A stretch of 22,909 bases of DNA from an uncultured Collinsella sp. (GCA_959020035.1 CAUEQX010000010.1:1-22909); one strand, 5' to 3'. Counted from the first letter of the stretch, positions 1-7,778 are shown. A program made the numbers and translations. The notes: generated from the sequence alone by a model not told the origin.

Positions 1-199
1 GTATGACGACCTGGATCACCGCATTGACGCAATCTGTGATGCCTGGGAGATCAGCCTGAAATACACCAAGCCTGCGGATCACAAGAATGAGATCGTGGCG
101 CCGCTGTCGCGCGACAACGTGGCGGGCACCAATGACAATAAGTACCGCCTAGACTTTGAGGAGCGCTACCCCGGCGCCAAACCCGTCGAAGTGAACTAG
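1..199 (+). CDS. C-terminal fragment of an unidentified protein
   Basis: The open frame runs from the window edge (first full codon at base 2) to a TAG at 197-199, giving 65 residues. The fragment is hydrophilic and rich in charged residues, with no membrane segment. It begins YDDLDHRIDAICDAWE and ends EERYPGAKPVEVN. Codon use is high-GC like the neighbours, and the stop is followed by a palindrome and a strong terminator, so it reads as a real gene end. I do not recognise the family, and no function is proposed. Confidence 0.7.
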   Translation, partial: YDDLDHRIDAICDAWEISLKYTKPADHKNEIVAPLSRDNVAGTNDNKYRLDFEERYPGAKPVEVN

Positions 200-219
200 C
201 GCTTTGTCGTTCCCGAGCC

Positions 220-273
220 GGCAGTTAGGGACGTTCCTAAACTGCCGGCAGAAAAGGAACGTCCCTAACTGCC
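220..273. repeat. Double GGGAC-core palindrome (REP-like)
   Basis: Two head-to-head units. Unit one (220-246) has arms ggcagtt (220-226) and aactgcc (240-246) around a 13-nt core agggacgttccta (227-239). Unit two (247-273, inverted) has the same core with one change and one imperfect arm. Together they also form a perfect 19-bp inverted repeat (220-238 with 255-273). It lies 20 nt after the stop of the left-edge gene. The same core recurs at 7697-7723. Confidence 0.75.
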
Positions 274-278
274 AGATA

Positions 279-318
279 AAAAAACGAGCGAGGATCGTGG
301 GGTCCTCGCTCGTTTTTT
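279..318. terminator. Bidirectional Rho-independent terminator
   Basis: A perfect 16-bp stem (279-294 with 303-318) has an 8-nt loop. The stem core cgagcgagga / tcctcgctcg is flanked by six A on the left and six T on the right, so it can work in both directions. It sits between the convergent left-edge gene (stop 199) and topA (stop 341). Confidence 0.92.
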
Positions 319-340
319 AGGCAATGTTTCGACCGCGCCG

Positions 341-2935
341 TTACTTGTCGGAGGCTACTTTCTTGGCAGTCGACTTCTGCGCGGTCGTCTTCTTGGCGGC
401 AGCGGCTTTCTTAGCCGTCGTCTTCTTGCCCGCCGTCGTCTTCTTGGCCGTGCTCGCCTTAGTCGTGGTCTTGCGGCCGCGGGCGGGCTTCTTCTCCTTG
501 GTCGGGCAGTCCATGTTGACGCAGATACGCCACGGGCCGCGCGCCGTGTTGACCACCACGATGGGGGCGCCGCACTCGGGGCAGGTCTCACCCGTCGCCT
601 CGAGCTTACCGCGCGCCGGCAGAGGATAGCTCACGCCGCAATCGTCATAGTTGGTGCAGCGGATAAAACGCTTGCCGCTCTTCTCGCTCTTGTGCGCGAT
701 CAGGTCGCCATGGCGTCCGGCCTCGGCACACACCTTGCACTCGCCCACCTTAAGGTCGGGCTCGTAGTTGGTGGGGCATGTGGGGTTCACGCAAATCTCG
801 AAGGCCTTCTGGCGGAACGGCTGACACTTAATGCGCGGCGCACCGCACTCGGGACACACGGCGGCCTCGCCCTCGAGCGGGCTCACCTTGACGCCGCTCG
901 GCACCGGATAGGTCACGTCGCAGTCGGGCCAGCCCATGCAGCCAATGAAGCTGCCACGGGTCTTGGCGCTCGTCTTCATAACCAGGTCCTTGCCGCACTT
1001 GGGGCAGGCGCCCACGCGCGCATCGGCCGTGACGGCGTCGCTGATGGCGTCGCCCAGCTCCTGCGTGTGCTTGAGCAGTTCGTCGAGCACGCCAGCCAGC
1101 AGCGCGCGCGAGTGCGTCACGACATGCTCTTCGGTGTCCTCGCCGCGCTCCACACGGGTCATATCGCCATCAAGCTCGCTGGTCATATCGGGGCTCGTGA
1201 TGCGCGGGGCAAATTGCGTCAGCGCATCGATGATGGCGATGCCCAGCTGGCTCGGCTCAACGGGATCATTTTTGAGATAGCGCACGGCATACAGGCGCTC
1301 GATGATGCTCGCGCGCGTGGACTTGGTACCCAGGCCGCGCTTTTCCATCTCCTGCACAAGCTTGCCCTGGCTGTAGCGCGCGGGCGGCTCGGTCTGCTTG
1401 GCCTCGAGCTTAATGTCGAACACGTCGACCGTATCGCCCTGCTCAAGCGGCGGCATCTGCTCGTCGCGCTTAAGGCCGTACGGATAGACCTCGCGGAAGC
1501 CAGGGATCACGAGCACGTCGCCCGAAGCCACGAACGGCTCACCGTTCACGTCGAGCTCGAGCTTGGTGTTCTCGATGGTCGCGGGACCCATAAGCGTCGC
1601 CAGGAAGCGGCGGGCGATAAGATCGTAGAGTTTGCGTTGGCCGCCATCAAGCGTGGACGGATCGCCCTCGCCCGTGGGGTAGATAGGCGGGTGGTCGGTG
1701 GTCTCGACTTTGCCGCGCGTGGGCTTCATGGGGCCGGCGAGCACCTTTTTGCACACGGGCGCCAGCGCCGGGTTGATCTTTGCCAGGTCGCTCACCACGG
1801 CGCCCAGATCGAGCGTCGCGGGGTACACGGTGTTGTCGACACGCGGGTAGCTGATGAGGCCCGCCATGTAGAGGGACTCGGCGATGCGCATGGTACGCGC
1901 AGGCGAGATGCCCTCGGCTGCGGCGGCAGCCTGCAGCGAGGTGGTCGCAAACGGCGTGGGTGGCTGCTGCTTGCGTGAGCGCTTGGTCACCGCGGCGACG
2001 GTTGCCGTCGTAACGCCGTCGACATGGCCGTATGCCGTCTCGGCAGCATCCTTGTCGGTAAAGCGTGCCGTCTTGTGCGCAATCTTAAAGCGGTCGTCCT
2101 CGGCAGCACCCTGCGCGGCGCCCATGCCGCGGATCTGCCAATAGTCCTCGGGCACAAACGCCATGCGCTCGCGCTCGCGCTCGACCACCAGGGCAAGCGT
2201 CGGGGTCTGCACGCGGCCGGCGGAACGCACGTTGCCAAAGCCGCCAAACTTGGCGAGCGTCAGGTAGCGCGTGAGCACCGCACCCCAAATGAGGTCGATG
2301 TGCTGACGGCTCTCGCCGGCGTCGGCCAGGTTCTGGTCGAGCGAGACAAGGTTATCGAAGGCCTGCGTGATCTCGGCCTTGGTAAACGAAGAATACTGGG
2401 CGCGGGCGACCGGCAGGTCGGGCGCAACCTCGCGCACCTTGTTGAGGGCGTCCGAACCGATCAGCTCGCCCTCGCGATCGAAGTCCGTAGCGATGATGAC
2501 GCTGTCGGACTTTTTGGCAAGGTTCTTGAGCGAGCGAATGAGCTCCTTCTCGGCCGGCAGCTTAATGACGGGTGCCCAGGTGAGATACGGCAGACTCTCG
2601 AGCTTCCAGCCCTTGATGGAGATGCCGTCGGCAAGAAACGGCTTGCGCTTGGTGTCGTAGGGCGGGCGCGCCAGGCCATCGGGCATGTCGGCCGGCAGCA
2701 TCTCGCCGTCCTCGGTAACCGAATACCAGCCCAGCTTTTTATCGAACAGCACGCTGTCGCAAAAATCGGGCGCAAGGATGTGACCGGCAAGGCCGATGGT
2801 CACGCACTCCTCGCCCTTCCACTCAAAACGGTAGATGGCGGTGTTATACACCTTGTCCTTTTTGGGTTTGCCCGTGGACAGACGCTCGGCAATCTGACGC
2901 GCGGCGTCGTTTTTCTCTGCGATGATGAGCTTCAA
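341..2935 (-). CDS. topA: Type IA DNA topoisomerase I, archaeal-type, with four zinc ribbons
   Basis: Relaxes negative supercoils by passing one strand through a transient single-strand break. It has 864 residues. The N-terminal TOPRIM domain shows IIAEKN (E7) and the metal motif DFDREGE (151-157). RSAGRVQTP lies at 237-245. The catalytic tyrosine is Y363 in ISYPRVD. Four CxxC-type zinc ribbons follow (Cys 644/647/666/672, 694/697/715/720, 733/736/760/766, 785/788/805/810). A Lys/Thr/Ala tail covers about 814-864. The N-terminus and overall plan resemble archaeal TopA rather than the usual actinobacterial enzyme. The start is TTG (2935-2933), preceded by AGGAG at good spacing; no ATG fits as well. 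It is last in the tat-hyp cluster, 54 nt after hypB, so it may be cotranscribed. Family call is firm; the archaeal-type label is from memory of the family. Confidence 0.93.
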   Translation of the reverse strand: MKLIIAEKNDAARQIAERLSTGKPKKDKVYNTAIYRFEWKGEECVTIGLAGHILAPDFCDSVLFDKKLGWYSVTEDGEMLPADMPDGLARPPYDTKRKPFLADGISIKGWKLESLPYLTWAPVIKLPAEKELIRSLKNLAKKSDSVIIATDFDREGELIGSDALNKVREVAPDLPVARAQYSSFTKAEITQAFDNLVSLDQNLADAGESRQHIDLIWGAVLTRYLTLAKFGGFGNVRSAGRVQTPTLALVVERERERMAFVPEDYWQIRGMGAAQGAAEDDRFKIAHKTARFTDKDAAETAYGHVDGVTTATVAAVTKRSRKQQPPTPFATTSLQAAAAAEGISPARTMRIAESLYMAGLISYPRVDNTVYPATLDLGAVVSDLAKINPALAPVCKKVLAGPMKPTRGKVETTDHPPIYPTGEGDPSTLDGGQRKLYDLIARRFLATLMGPATIENTKLELDVNGEPFVASGDVLVIPGFREVYPYGLKRDEQMPPLEQGDTVDVFDIKLEAKQTEPPARYSQGKLVQEMEKRGLGTKSTRASIIERLYAVRYLKNDPVEPSQLGIAIIDALTQFAPRITSPDMTSELDGDMTRVERGEDTEEHVVTHSRALLAGVLDELLKHTQELGDAISDAVTADARVGACPKCGKDLVMKTSAKTRGSFIGCMGWPDCDVTYPVPSGVKVSPLEGEAAVCPECGAPRIKCQPFRQKAFEICVNPTCPTNYEPDLKVGECKVCAEAGRHGDLIAHKSEKSGKRFIRCTNYDDCGVSYPLPARGKLEATGETCPECGAPIVVVNTARGPWRICVNMDCPTKEKKPARGRKTTTKASTAKKTTAGKKTTAKKAAAAKKTTAQKSTAKKVASDK

Positions 2936-2989
2936 AAGAGGCTCCTATCTCGTGTCTCTGCGGCTACGCCCGCCCGTATGGCGGCCGAC

Positions 2990-3673
2990 TTACGCCCTTG
3001 CTTGCTCAATCTGCCCGATGAGCCAATCGCACCAGGCATCCATGCCCTCGCCCTTGCGCGCGCTCACGGCAAACCGCGACGCCTGCGGATTGAGGTCATC
3101 GAGTGTCTTAGTATACCTATCCATGTCAAAATCGAAAGCCGGGGCCACGTCGACCTTATTGAGCAGCTGCGCGCCGGCGTGTTGGAAGATGCCCGGGTAC
3201 TTGATGGGCTTGTCGTCGCCCTCGGGCACCGAGAGGATCATGATGGACAGGTTCTCACCCAGGTCAAAGTCGACCGGGCAGACTAGGTTGCCCACATTTT
3301 CGATAAAGATGACGTCGATGTTCTCCAGACCGACGGCCTGGTCGAACGCGTCAACGGCCTCCATGATCATGTTGCCCTCGAGGTGGCACAGGCCGCCCGT
3401 GTTGATCTGGATGGCGGGCATGCCGGCTTCCTTCATGGTGATGGCGTCGACATCCGAGGCGATATCGCCCTCGATAACGGCGCAGCGCAAGCCGGCCTTG
3501 TCACGCAGGCGCTCGTTGGTGCCCAGAATCGTGGTTGTCTTACCCGAGCCGGGGCTCGACAGCACATTGATCACATAGGTGTTTGTCTCTTTAAATCGCT
3601 GACGCAGCTGATCTGCCAGGCGCTCGTTGCGCGACAGAATCGGCGACGCGATATCAATCGTTTTCTCTGCCAT
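2990..3673 (-). CDS. hypB: HypB, hydrogenase nickel-incorporation GTPase
   Basis: SIMIBI-class GTPase that, with HypA, delivers nickel to the large subunit of [NiFe] hydrogenase. It has 227 residues. The Walker A motif is SSPGSGKTT (39-47), the switch region starts GDIASD (about 69), and NKVD (172-175) is the guanine-specificity motif. C96-H97 (in NTGGLCHLEG) and C132 (in ENVGNLVCP) match the metal site in the GTPase domain of known HypB. The His-rich stretch and N-terminal CxxCGC nickel site of some HypB proteins are absent. Start chosen at the ATG at 3673, with AAGGAG 8 nt upstream; a GTG at 3682 is too close to that site. It follows hypA by 55 nt. No hydrogenase structural gene or hypCDEF is in the window. 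Confidence 0.95.
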   Translation of the reverse strand: MAEKTIDIASPILSRNERLADQLRQRFKETNTYVINVLSSPGSGKTTTILGTNERLRDKAGLRCAVIEGDIASDVDAITMKEAGMPAIQINTGGLCHLEGNMIMEAVDAFDQAVGLENIDVIFIENVGNLVCPVDFDLGENLSIMILSVPEGDDKPIKYPGIFQHAGAQLLNKVDVAPAFDFDMDRYTKTLDDLNPQASRFAVSARKGEGMDAWCDWLIGQIEQARA

Positions 3674-3728
3674 ACTCGGCACTCCTTACTTTGGCCCCTT
3701 TATACCCCATCACCAGATGGCTAGCGGG

Positions 3729-4085
3729 CTAATCGTCGGGGGTTTCGATTTCGATACTCGCGATATCGAGCTCGCGGCCGTGCAGTAGGCGCACGTTGGC
3801 ACCACCACACTGGGGACAGCGACAGTGGAAGCGATCGTGGTCGAAAACCTCGCCGCAGTCCAGACACTCGCTTTGTGGATGGACCTCCTCCACGGCAAGC
3901 TCGCAGCCTCGCGTGAGCGGGTCCTCGTCGCGAAATGTCTCCCACGCAAAGTCGAGCGCCTCGCGCACGACCTCGGTCATATCCCCGATACGCAGCGTCA
4001 CCAAAACGGCGCGCGAGGCCCCCGCCCCACGCGCCGCGCGAATCACTGTATCGAGTATGCCGTTGACAATGCCAACCTCGTGCAT
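3729..4085 (-). CDS. hypA: HypA, hydrogenase nickel-insertion metallochaperone
   Basis: Small nickel/zinc protein that partners HypB in [NiFe] hydrogenase maturation. It has 118 residues, typical for the family. It starts with MHE, whose His2 and N-terminus form the known nickel site. The structural zinc site is two CxxC pairs, C74-C77 and C90-C93, with an extra Cys at 88. The ATG is 6 nt after the tatC stop, so it is almost certainly cotranscribed with the tat genes. hypB follows downstream. Confidence 0.95.
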   Translation of the reverse strand: MHEVGIVNGILDTVIRAARGAGASRAVLVTLRIGDMTEVVREALDFAWETFRDEDPLTRGCELAVEEVHPQSECLDCGEVFDHDRFHCRCPQCGGANVRLLHGRELDIASIEIETPDD

Positions 4086-4091
4086 ACCGAT

Positions 4092-4883
4092 TTACTCCTC
4101 GTCGTCCTCATCGTCCGAGAACAGGTCCAGACGGCTCACAAACAAGCCCTCCTTACCCTCGCGCGCGGTGATGACCACGCGGGCGATGGCGAGCGAAATC
4201 TCGTAGAGCGAGAGCAGGGCGCCATACATGAGGCCCAGCGTAACGGGCGAACCGTCGGGCGTAATCACAGCCGAGCCCACAAGCAGGCCAACGTATACAT
4301 AACGCCAGGCACTGCGGAAAGCAGCGTAGGACACGATATGGAAGACGGACAGGTAGAAGATGATGAGCGGCAGCTCAAACGCCACGCCAAAGCCGATCAT
4401 AAAGAGCAGCTCCATGTTGACGTAGTTCTCCAGATCGGGCAGCGCCGTAGCAACGGCCGAGGTCTCGCCGATGAGCCACTCAAAGCCCGCGGGAATGATG
4501 ATGAAGTAGCAGAAGATGGCACCCAGGAAGAACAGCACCGTCGAGGCGAGCACCGTAGGCACGACCCACTTGCGCTCGTTGGGGCGAAGCGCCGGCAGGA
4601 AGAACGCCAAGATCTGCCAGATGATCATGGGCGTGCACATGACGACGGCCATCTTGATGGCCAGCGAGAAGCGTAAGCCAAAGCCGCCGAGTGTGGTAGT
4701 TATGTAGAACTTACCATCCGGCACAAAGGAGCGGATGGGATCTTCCAGGATGTCGAGCACAACAGGCGTGGCGAAATACAGCACGATAGCTGCGGCAAAC
4801 ACCGAGACGACCACGATGGTCAGGCGGCGACGGAGCTCTCCAAGGTGATCGAAGAGCGGCATACGCGCAGGTCCGATAGGCAT
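4092..4883 (-). CDS. tatC: TatC, twin-arginine translocase core subunit
   Basis: Polytopic membrane receptor for twin-arginine signal peptides; exports folded, often cofactor-bearing proteins. It has 263 residues with about six hydrophobic segments (around 22-45, 75-98, 107-131, 157-180, 193-209, 214-237). The conserved N-terminal motif FDHLGELRRRL lies at 11-21. The first periplasmic/cytoplasmic loops carry PALRPNERK (E103), and an acidic residue sits in the later segment FELP (E170). The tail is very acidic (SDDEDDEE). The start codon overlaps the tatA/B stop in TAATG, with GGGAGG upstream, indicating translational coupling. Confidence 0.96.
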   Translation of the reverse strand: MPIGPARMPLFDHLGELRRRLTIVVVSVFAAAIVLYFATPVVLDILEDPIRSFVPDGKFYITTTLGGFGLRFSLAIKMAVVMCTPMIIWQILAFFLPALRPNERKWVVPTVLASTVLFFLGAIFCYFIIIPAGFEWLIGETSAVATALPDLENYVNMELLFMIGFGVAFELPLIIFYLSVFHIVSYAAFRSAWRYVYVGLLVGSAVITPDGSPVTLGLMYGALLSLYEISLAIARVVITAREGKEGLFVSRLDLFSDDEDDEE

Positions 4884-5464
4884 TACTCATCGCCTCCCTT
4901 CGGGGCGTCGGCGACAGCGGCGTCGTCCTCGGCCTCGAGCTCGCGAGCGAGCTGGTCGACGACGGCCTTGCGCTTGCGGGGACGACGGGCGTAGAGGTCG
5001 GCCGTCGTGGGCTCTACCGGCTCGGGCTCGGGCTCCGGTTCTGCAGCAGGCTCGGGCTCGACTACAGGCTCGACGGCAGCGACAGGGGCGGCAGTCTCGG
5101 CCTCGTCGGCAGCCCCCTCGCCCACAGCGGCAGCCTCGCTCGCGGCCTTCTCGGCAGCAAGGCGGGCACGGCGCTCGGCAAAGGTCTCCTTCTTGGCGGG
5201 CGCTGCTGTCTCGGCGGCATCCTTGTCCGCATCGGAATCGTCATCGACGGCAGTCTTCTTGGGCTTGACCGGTGCCGAAGCGGCCTCGCTTACCGGATCG
5301 ATAATCTCAGACTGAACAACGGCCGTCATCTTTTCCTGCGTCTCGCGGAACTGACGGATGGCACGGCCGATCGTGCGGCCCATCTGCGGGAGCTTATCCG
5401 GGCCAAACAGCAAAAAGCCGAAGACCACGATGATCGCGAGCTCACCCTCTCCAATACCAAACAC
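4883..5464 (-). CDS. tatA: TatA/TatB family subunit with long acidic tail
   Basis: Single-span Tat component that forms the export channel (TatA) or the receptor with TatC (TatB). Using the GTG at 5464 gives about 193 residues starting FGIGEGELAIIVVFG, the usual family N-terminus; GGAGG lies 5 nt upstream. An ATG 15 codons earlier (5509) would add a non-family leader. A hydrophobic helix (about 5-20), the hinge FGPDKLP and an amphipathic helix (about 24-50) are followed by a long low-complexity Ala/Glu/Pro tail with an EPEP run, ending in a basic-acidic segment. The long tail favours TatB-like function, but only one such gene is here, so it may serve both roles. Symbol is tentative between tatA and tatB. 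Confidence 0.9.
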   Translation of the reverse strand: MFGIGEGELAIIVVFGFLLFGPDKLPQMGRTIGRAIRQFRETQEKMTAVVQSEIIDPVSEAASAPVKPKKTAVDDDSDADKDAAETAAPAKKETFAERRARLAAEKAASEAAAVGEGAADEAETAAPVAAVEPVVEPEPAAEPEPEPEPVEPTTADLYARRPRKRKAVVDQLARELEAEDDAAVADAPKGGDE

Positions 5465-5539
5465 ACATACCTCCAAGGCTCGATGTGAGTCGAGCCCGCA
5501 CCGCGCCATTCGGCCGGAACTCGTCTATTCATTCGGTCA

Positions 5540-5545
5540 AGTATA
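5540..5545 (-). promoter_or_regulatory. Candidate -10 box for the tat-hyp-topA cluster
   Basis: The minus strand reads TATACT here, 75 nt upstream of the tatA/B GTG. The same TATACT, preceded by a few GC bases, appears upstream of the aminotransferase (7331-7336) and pcrA (20632-20637). No convincing -35 box is present at 16-18 nt, so this is a weak call. Confidence 0.35.
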
Positions 5546-5550
5546 GCGCC

Positions 5551-5568
5551 CGGACGCCAAAACGTCCG
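5551..5568. other. Short hairpin between STAS gene and tat cluster
   Basis: The 6-bp inverted repeat cggacg / cgtccg (5551-5556 with 5563-5568) has a 6-nt loop. It lies 50 nt after the STAS stop but has no T-run, so it is a weak terminator candidate. It also overlaps where a -35 box for the tat cluster would fall. Confidence 0.4.
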
Positions 5569-5617
5569 AGCGCATCACAAACATATGCCAAACGGCACGC
5601 CCTTTTGGGGGCAAAGA

Positions 5618-5932
5618 TTATGCAGCGGTGATCGAAATCTCCTGGTCGACACCCAACAGCTGAACCACGCGCATTACCGAGGGCTGCACATTGGTGCAGC
5701 TAAAGCGCTTGCCGTGGTCGACCGCGTGGTGCGCGGCGCCCACGAGCACGCCAATGCCCGTCGAATCGATGTAGCTCACCTGGGCAAAATCGAGCTCAAC
5801 GGCCTCAGTGGGCTGCTCGAGCGCCAGGTCGATGGCATTGCGCAGGCTATCGGCGTTAGAGATGTCGATCTCGCCGGTTACCTTAATGGTGTAGAGCTCT
5901 GGCGTGGGGTTGGTGGAAATACCCAAATCCAT
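5618..5932 (-). CDS. STAS-domain anti-sigma factor antagonist-like protein
   Basis: Single-domain STAS protein of 104 residues, the length of SpoIIAA/RsbV-type anti-sigma factor antagonists. In that family a partner serine kinase phosphorylates a Ser in DSxG, which releases the antagonist from its anti-sigma factor. Here the motif is DSTG with S57 as the likely site. GEIDISNADSL at 20-30 is the usual first-strand signature. AAGGAG sits 8 nt before the ATG. It follows the aminotransferase by 51 nt and could be cotranscribed. No anti-sigma kinase, sigma factor or phosphatase is nearby, so its partner is unknown. Confidence 0.88.
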   Translation of the reverse strand: MDLGISTNPTPELYTIKVTGEIDISNADSLRNAIDLALEQPTEAVELDFAQVSYIDSTGIGVLVGAAHHAVDHGKRFSCTNVQPSVMRVVQLLGVDQEISITAA

Positions 5933-5983
5933 GTATATGCTCCTTTACGTATCGAAGGTGCGGATAGTACGGGAAGCCGCGCG

Positions 5984-7288
5984 TTAGGCGCGCTCGGCAC
6001 GCGCGAGCTCGGCAGCGACAAGCTTAACGGCCAGCACCAGCACATCGAGCGCGGCCTCCAGGTCCTCGACCGTGGGATAGCTCGGCGCGATGCGGATGTT
6101 GGTATCGCGCGGGTCCTTGCCATAGGGCCAGGTAGCACCGGCCGGCGTGAGCTTGACGCCCAGGTCAGCACAAAGCGCAGCGACCTTTTGGGCCGAGCCC
6201 TCGGGACCATCAAAGCTCACAAAGTAGCCGCCGCGGGGATGCGTCCAAGTGGCGCAACCCGTATCGCCCAGGCCCTCGGTGAGCTTGCGCTCAACGGCCT
6301 CAAAGCGCGGGCGCAGGAACTCGGCGTGCTTTTTCATGTGCTCCCTGACCGCCTCGATGGTAGGAAGGAAACGCACGTGGCGCAGCTGGTTGAGCTTGTC
6401 GGCGCTGATAAGGCCTGCCTTCAGGCGCTTGGAGAACTCGGAGATGACCGCGGGGCTCGCACCGATAAAGCCGATACCGGCGCCCGGGAAGGTGATCTTG
6501 GACGTCGAGGCGAAGGCCACCACGCGATCCTCGGTGCCCGCCGCGCGAGCGAGGTCGAAGATATTGGCGAGCTCGTCGGTCTCGTCGTACAGGTCGTGCA
6601 CGCAGTAGGCGTTGTCCCAGAAGATGCGGAAATCGGGCGCGGCCGTGGGCATCTCGACCAGGCGACGCACGGTGTCCTCGCTAAAGGTAATGCCCGTGGG
6701 GTTGGAATACTTGGGCACGCACCAGATACCCTTGATGGAGTCGTCGGCGGCAACCAGGCGCTCGACCTCGTCCATGTCGGGGCCGTTGTCGGTCATCGCG
6801 ACGGGGACGTTCTCGATACCCAGATCGGCGGTGATGCCAAAGTGGCGGTCGTAGCCGGGAACGGGGCACAGGAACTTGACCTTCTTGCCGTCGTGCGCGG
6901 CCTCATAAGCCTCCCAGGGCTCGCTGCCGCACGAGCCGCAACGCCAGAACATACCGGCAATATCGTGCTCGATCAGTAAGCTCGACGAGCCCAGCACGAG
7001 CGTCTGCTCGGCGGGGCAACCCAGGAACTCCCCCGCTAGCTTGCGTGCCGAGGGAATGCCCTCAAAGCAGCCGTAGTTGGAGCAGTCGACGTTGCCATCG
7101 TGCAGATCGGCGTCGGCGTTGAGGATATCGAGCATGGGGCGCGAGATGTCCACCTGGGCGGGCGACGGCTTGCCGCGGGCCATATCGAGCGCCAGGCCCT
7201 TGGCCTTGACCTCGGAGACCTCGGCTTTGAGCGCCTCGATGGCGGCATCGAGTTCGGTGGTTTCCATCTTCTGGTAGATCGTCTGCAT
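5984..7288 (-). CDS. PLP-dependent aminotransferase, probable type Ic aspartate aminotransferase
   Basis: Fold-type I aminotransferase of 434 residues, matching the Aminotran_MocR / type Ic aspartate aminotransferase group known from corynebacteria (recalled, not searched). It would interconvert aspartate plus 2-oxoglutarate with oxaloacetate plus glutamate. Visible PLP residues are N196 in YSNPTG, D225 in FWDNAY, the Schiff-base lysine K264 in STSK, and R399 in NIRIAPSYP, which binds the substrate carboxylate. MARGKPSPAQ at 36-45 is typical of the subgroup N-terminus. The ATG at 7288 has GAAAGG about 9 nt upstream; an in-frame ATG at residue 8 is possible. The preferred amino acid cannot be fixed from sequence alone. 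Confidence 0.88.
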   Translation of the reverse strand: MQTIYQKMETTELDAAIEALKAEVSEVKAKGLALDMARGKPSPAQVDISRPMLDILNADADLHDGNVDCSNYGCFEGIPSARKLAGEFLGCPAEQTLVLGSSSLLIEHDIAGMFWRCGSCGSEPWEAYEAAHDGKKVKFLCPVPGYDRHFGITADLGIENVPVAMTDNGPDMDEVERLVAADDSIKGIWCVPKYSNPTGITFSEDTVRRLVEMPTAAPDFRIFWDNAYCVHDLYDETDELANIFDLARAAGTEDRVVAFASTSKITFPGAGIGFIGASPAVISEFSKRLKAGLISADKLNQLRHVRFLPTIEAVREHMKKHAEFLRPRFEAVERKLTEGLGDTGCATWTHPRGGYFVSFDGPEGSAQKVAALCADLGVKLTPAGATWPYGKDPRDTNIRIAPSYPTVEDLEAALDVLVLAVKLVAAELARAERA

Positions 7289-7330
7289 GGGATGCGACCT
7301 TTCGCGAAGCGGTACGTTGCAGTTCGTCTA

Positions 7331-7336
7331 AGTATA
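7331..7336 (-). promoter_or_regulatory. Candidate -10 box for the aminotransferase gene
   Basis: TATACT on the minus strand lies 42 nt before the start codon. It shares the context CTATACTT with the tat cluster candidate. The -35 region is not recognisable. Confidence 0.35.
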
Positions 7337-7438
7337 GACCGCCACCGTCGCAACGTTATGAAGCCGTGATAGATTAAGTCCATCGCAATGAATTACGAAT
7401 CGCCGCGCATGCCGGCGTGGGGCGCCCAAGGAGGCACT

Positions 7439-7693
7439 ATGGAGTACGGATCGTTCCAGGCCGAGGAATTCGGCGACCTGCAGCGCCTGGTCGACGGATT
7501 GTTTTACGACCGCCACGCCATCGACCGCCTGGATCTGATCGTACAGGCCGAAATCTTGGACCTGGCGCCCGATCTCATGGAGATCGTCAACCTGCTACCG
7601 CCCGGCTATTACGACCGCCAGTCACTTTGCGACCAGCTCAACTCCGCCTTGGCCGCCCACGGCTGGGGCGCCGTCTACGGCACCGTGGAATAA
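7439..7693 (+). CDS. Small hypothetical protein, 84 residues
   Basis: Start set at the ATG at 7439, with AAGGAGG 5 nt upstream; the open frame extends 17 codons further up but without a ribosome site. The product is acidic (MEYGSFQAEEFGDLQRL...), predicted mostly helical, with a Leu/Ile-rich middle (LDLIVQAEILDLAPDLMEIV) and a C-terminal aromatic stretch (HGWGAVYGTVE). It has no signal peptide, membrane segment or metal motif. It is transcribed divergently from the aminotransferase and ends in a strong terminator, so it is a one-gene unit. I do not recognise a family. The good ribosome site, codon use and own terminator support it being real. Confidence 0.75.
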   Translation: MEYGSFQAEEFGDLQRLVDGLFYDRHAIDRLDLIVQAEILDLAPDLMEIVNLLPPGYYDRQSLCDQLNSALAAHGWGAVYGTVE

Positions 7694-7696
7694 CCT

Positions 7697-7723
7697 AGTC
7701 ATTTAAGAACGTCCCGAATGACT
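7697..7723. repeat. GGGAC-core palindrome (REP-like), single unit
   Basis: Arms agtcatt (7697-7703) and aatgact (7717-7723) are perfectly complementary around a 13-nt core. On the minus strand the core is cgggacgttctta, two changes from the core at 227-239, while the arm sequence is different. It starts 3 nt after the preceding stop codon. Confidence 0.7.
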
Positions 7724-7761
7724 AAAACGCCGCCTGTGATGGTGTTCACAGGCGGCGTTTT
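7724..7761. terminator. Bidirectional Rho-independent terminator
   Basis: A perfect 16-bp stem (7724-7739 with 7746-7761) with a 6-nt loop, a GC-rich middle (cgccgcctgtga) and A4/T4 ends. It separates the convergent small ORF (stop 7693) and nhaA (stop 7779). Confidence 0.92.
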
Positions 7762-7778
7762 CAAACTTGTATGTGCTC

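Noticed and set aside
345..500. Tandem DNA repeats of Lys/Ala/Thr codons near the end of topA, which could look like a repeat array
   Set aside because: They are explained by the low-complexity Lys-rich protein tail and stay in frame; no spacer-repeat order as in CRISPR.
692..1978. A 428-residue plus-strand open frame opposite topA, and similar long frames opposite tatC, the aminotransferase, nhaA, ppaC, the ROK kinase and GH1
   Set aside because: All are mirror frames of clearly identified genes, with no ribosome site and Arg/His/Ala-rich composition.
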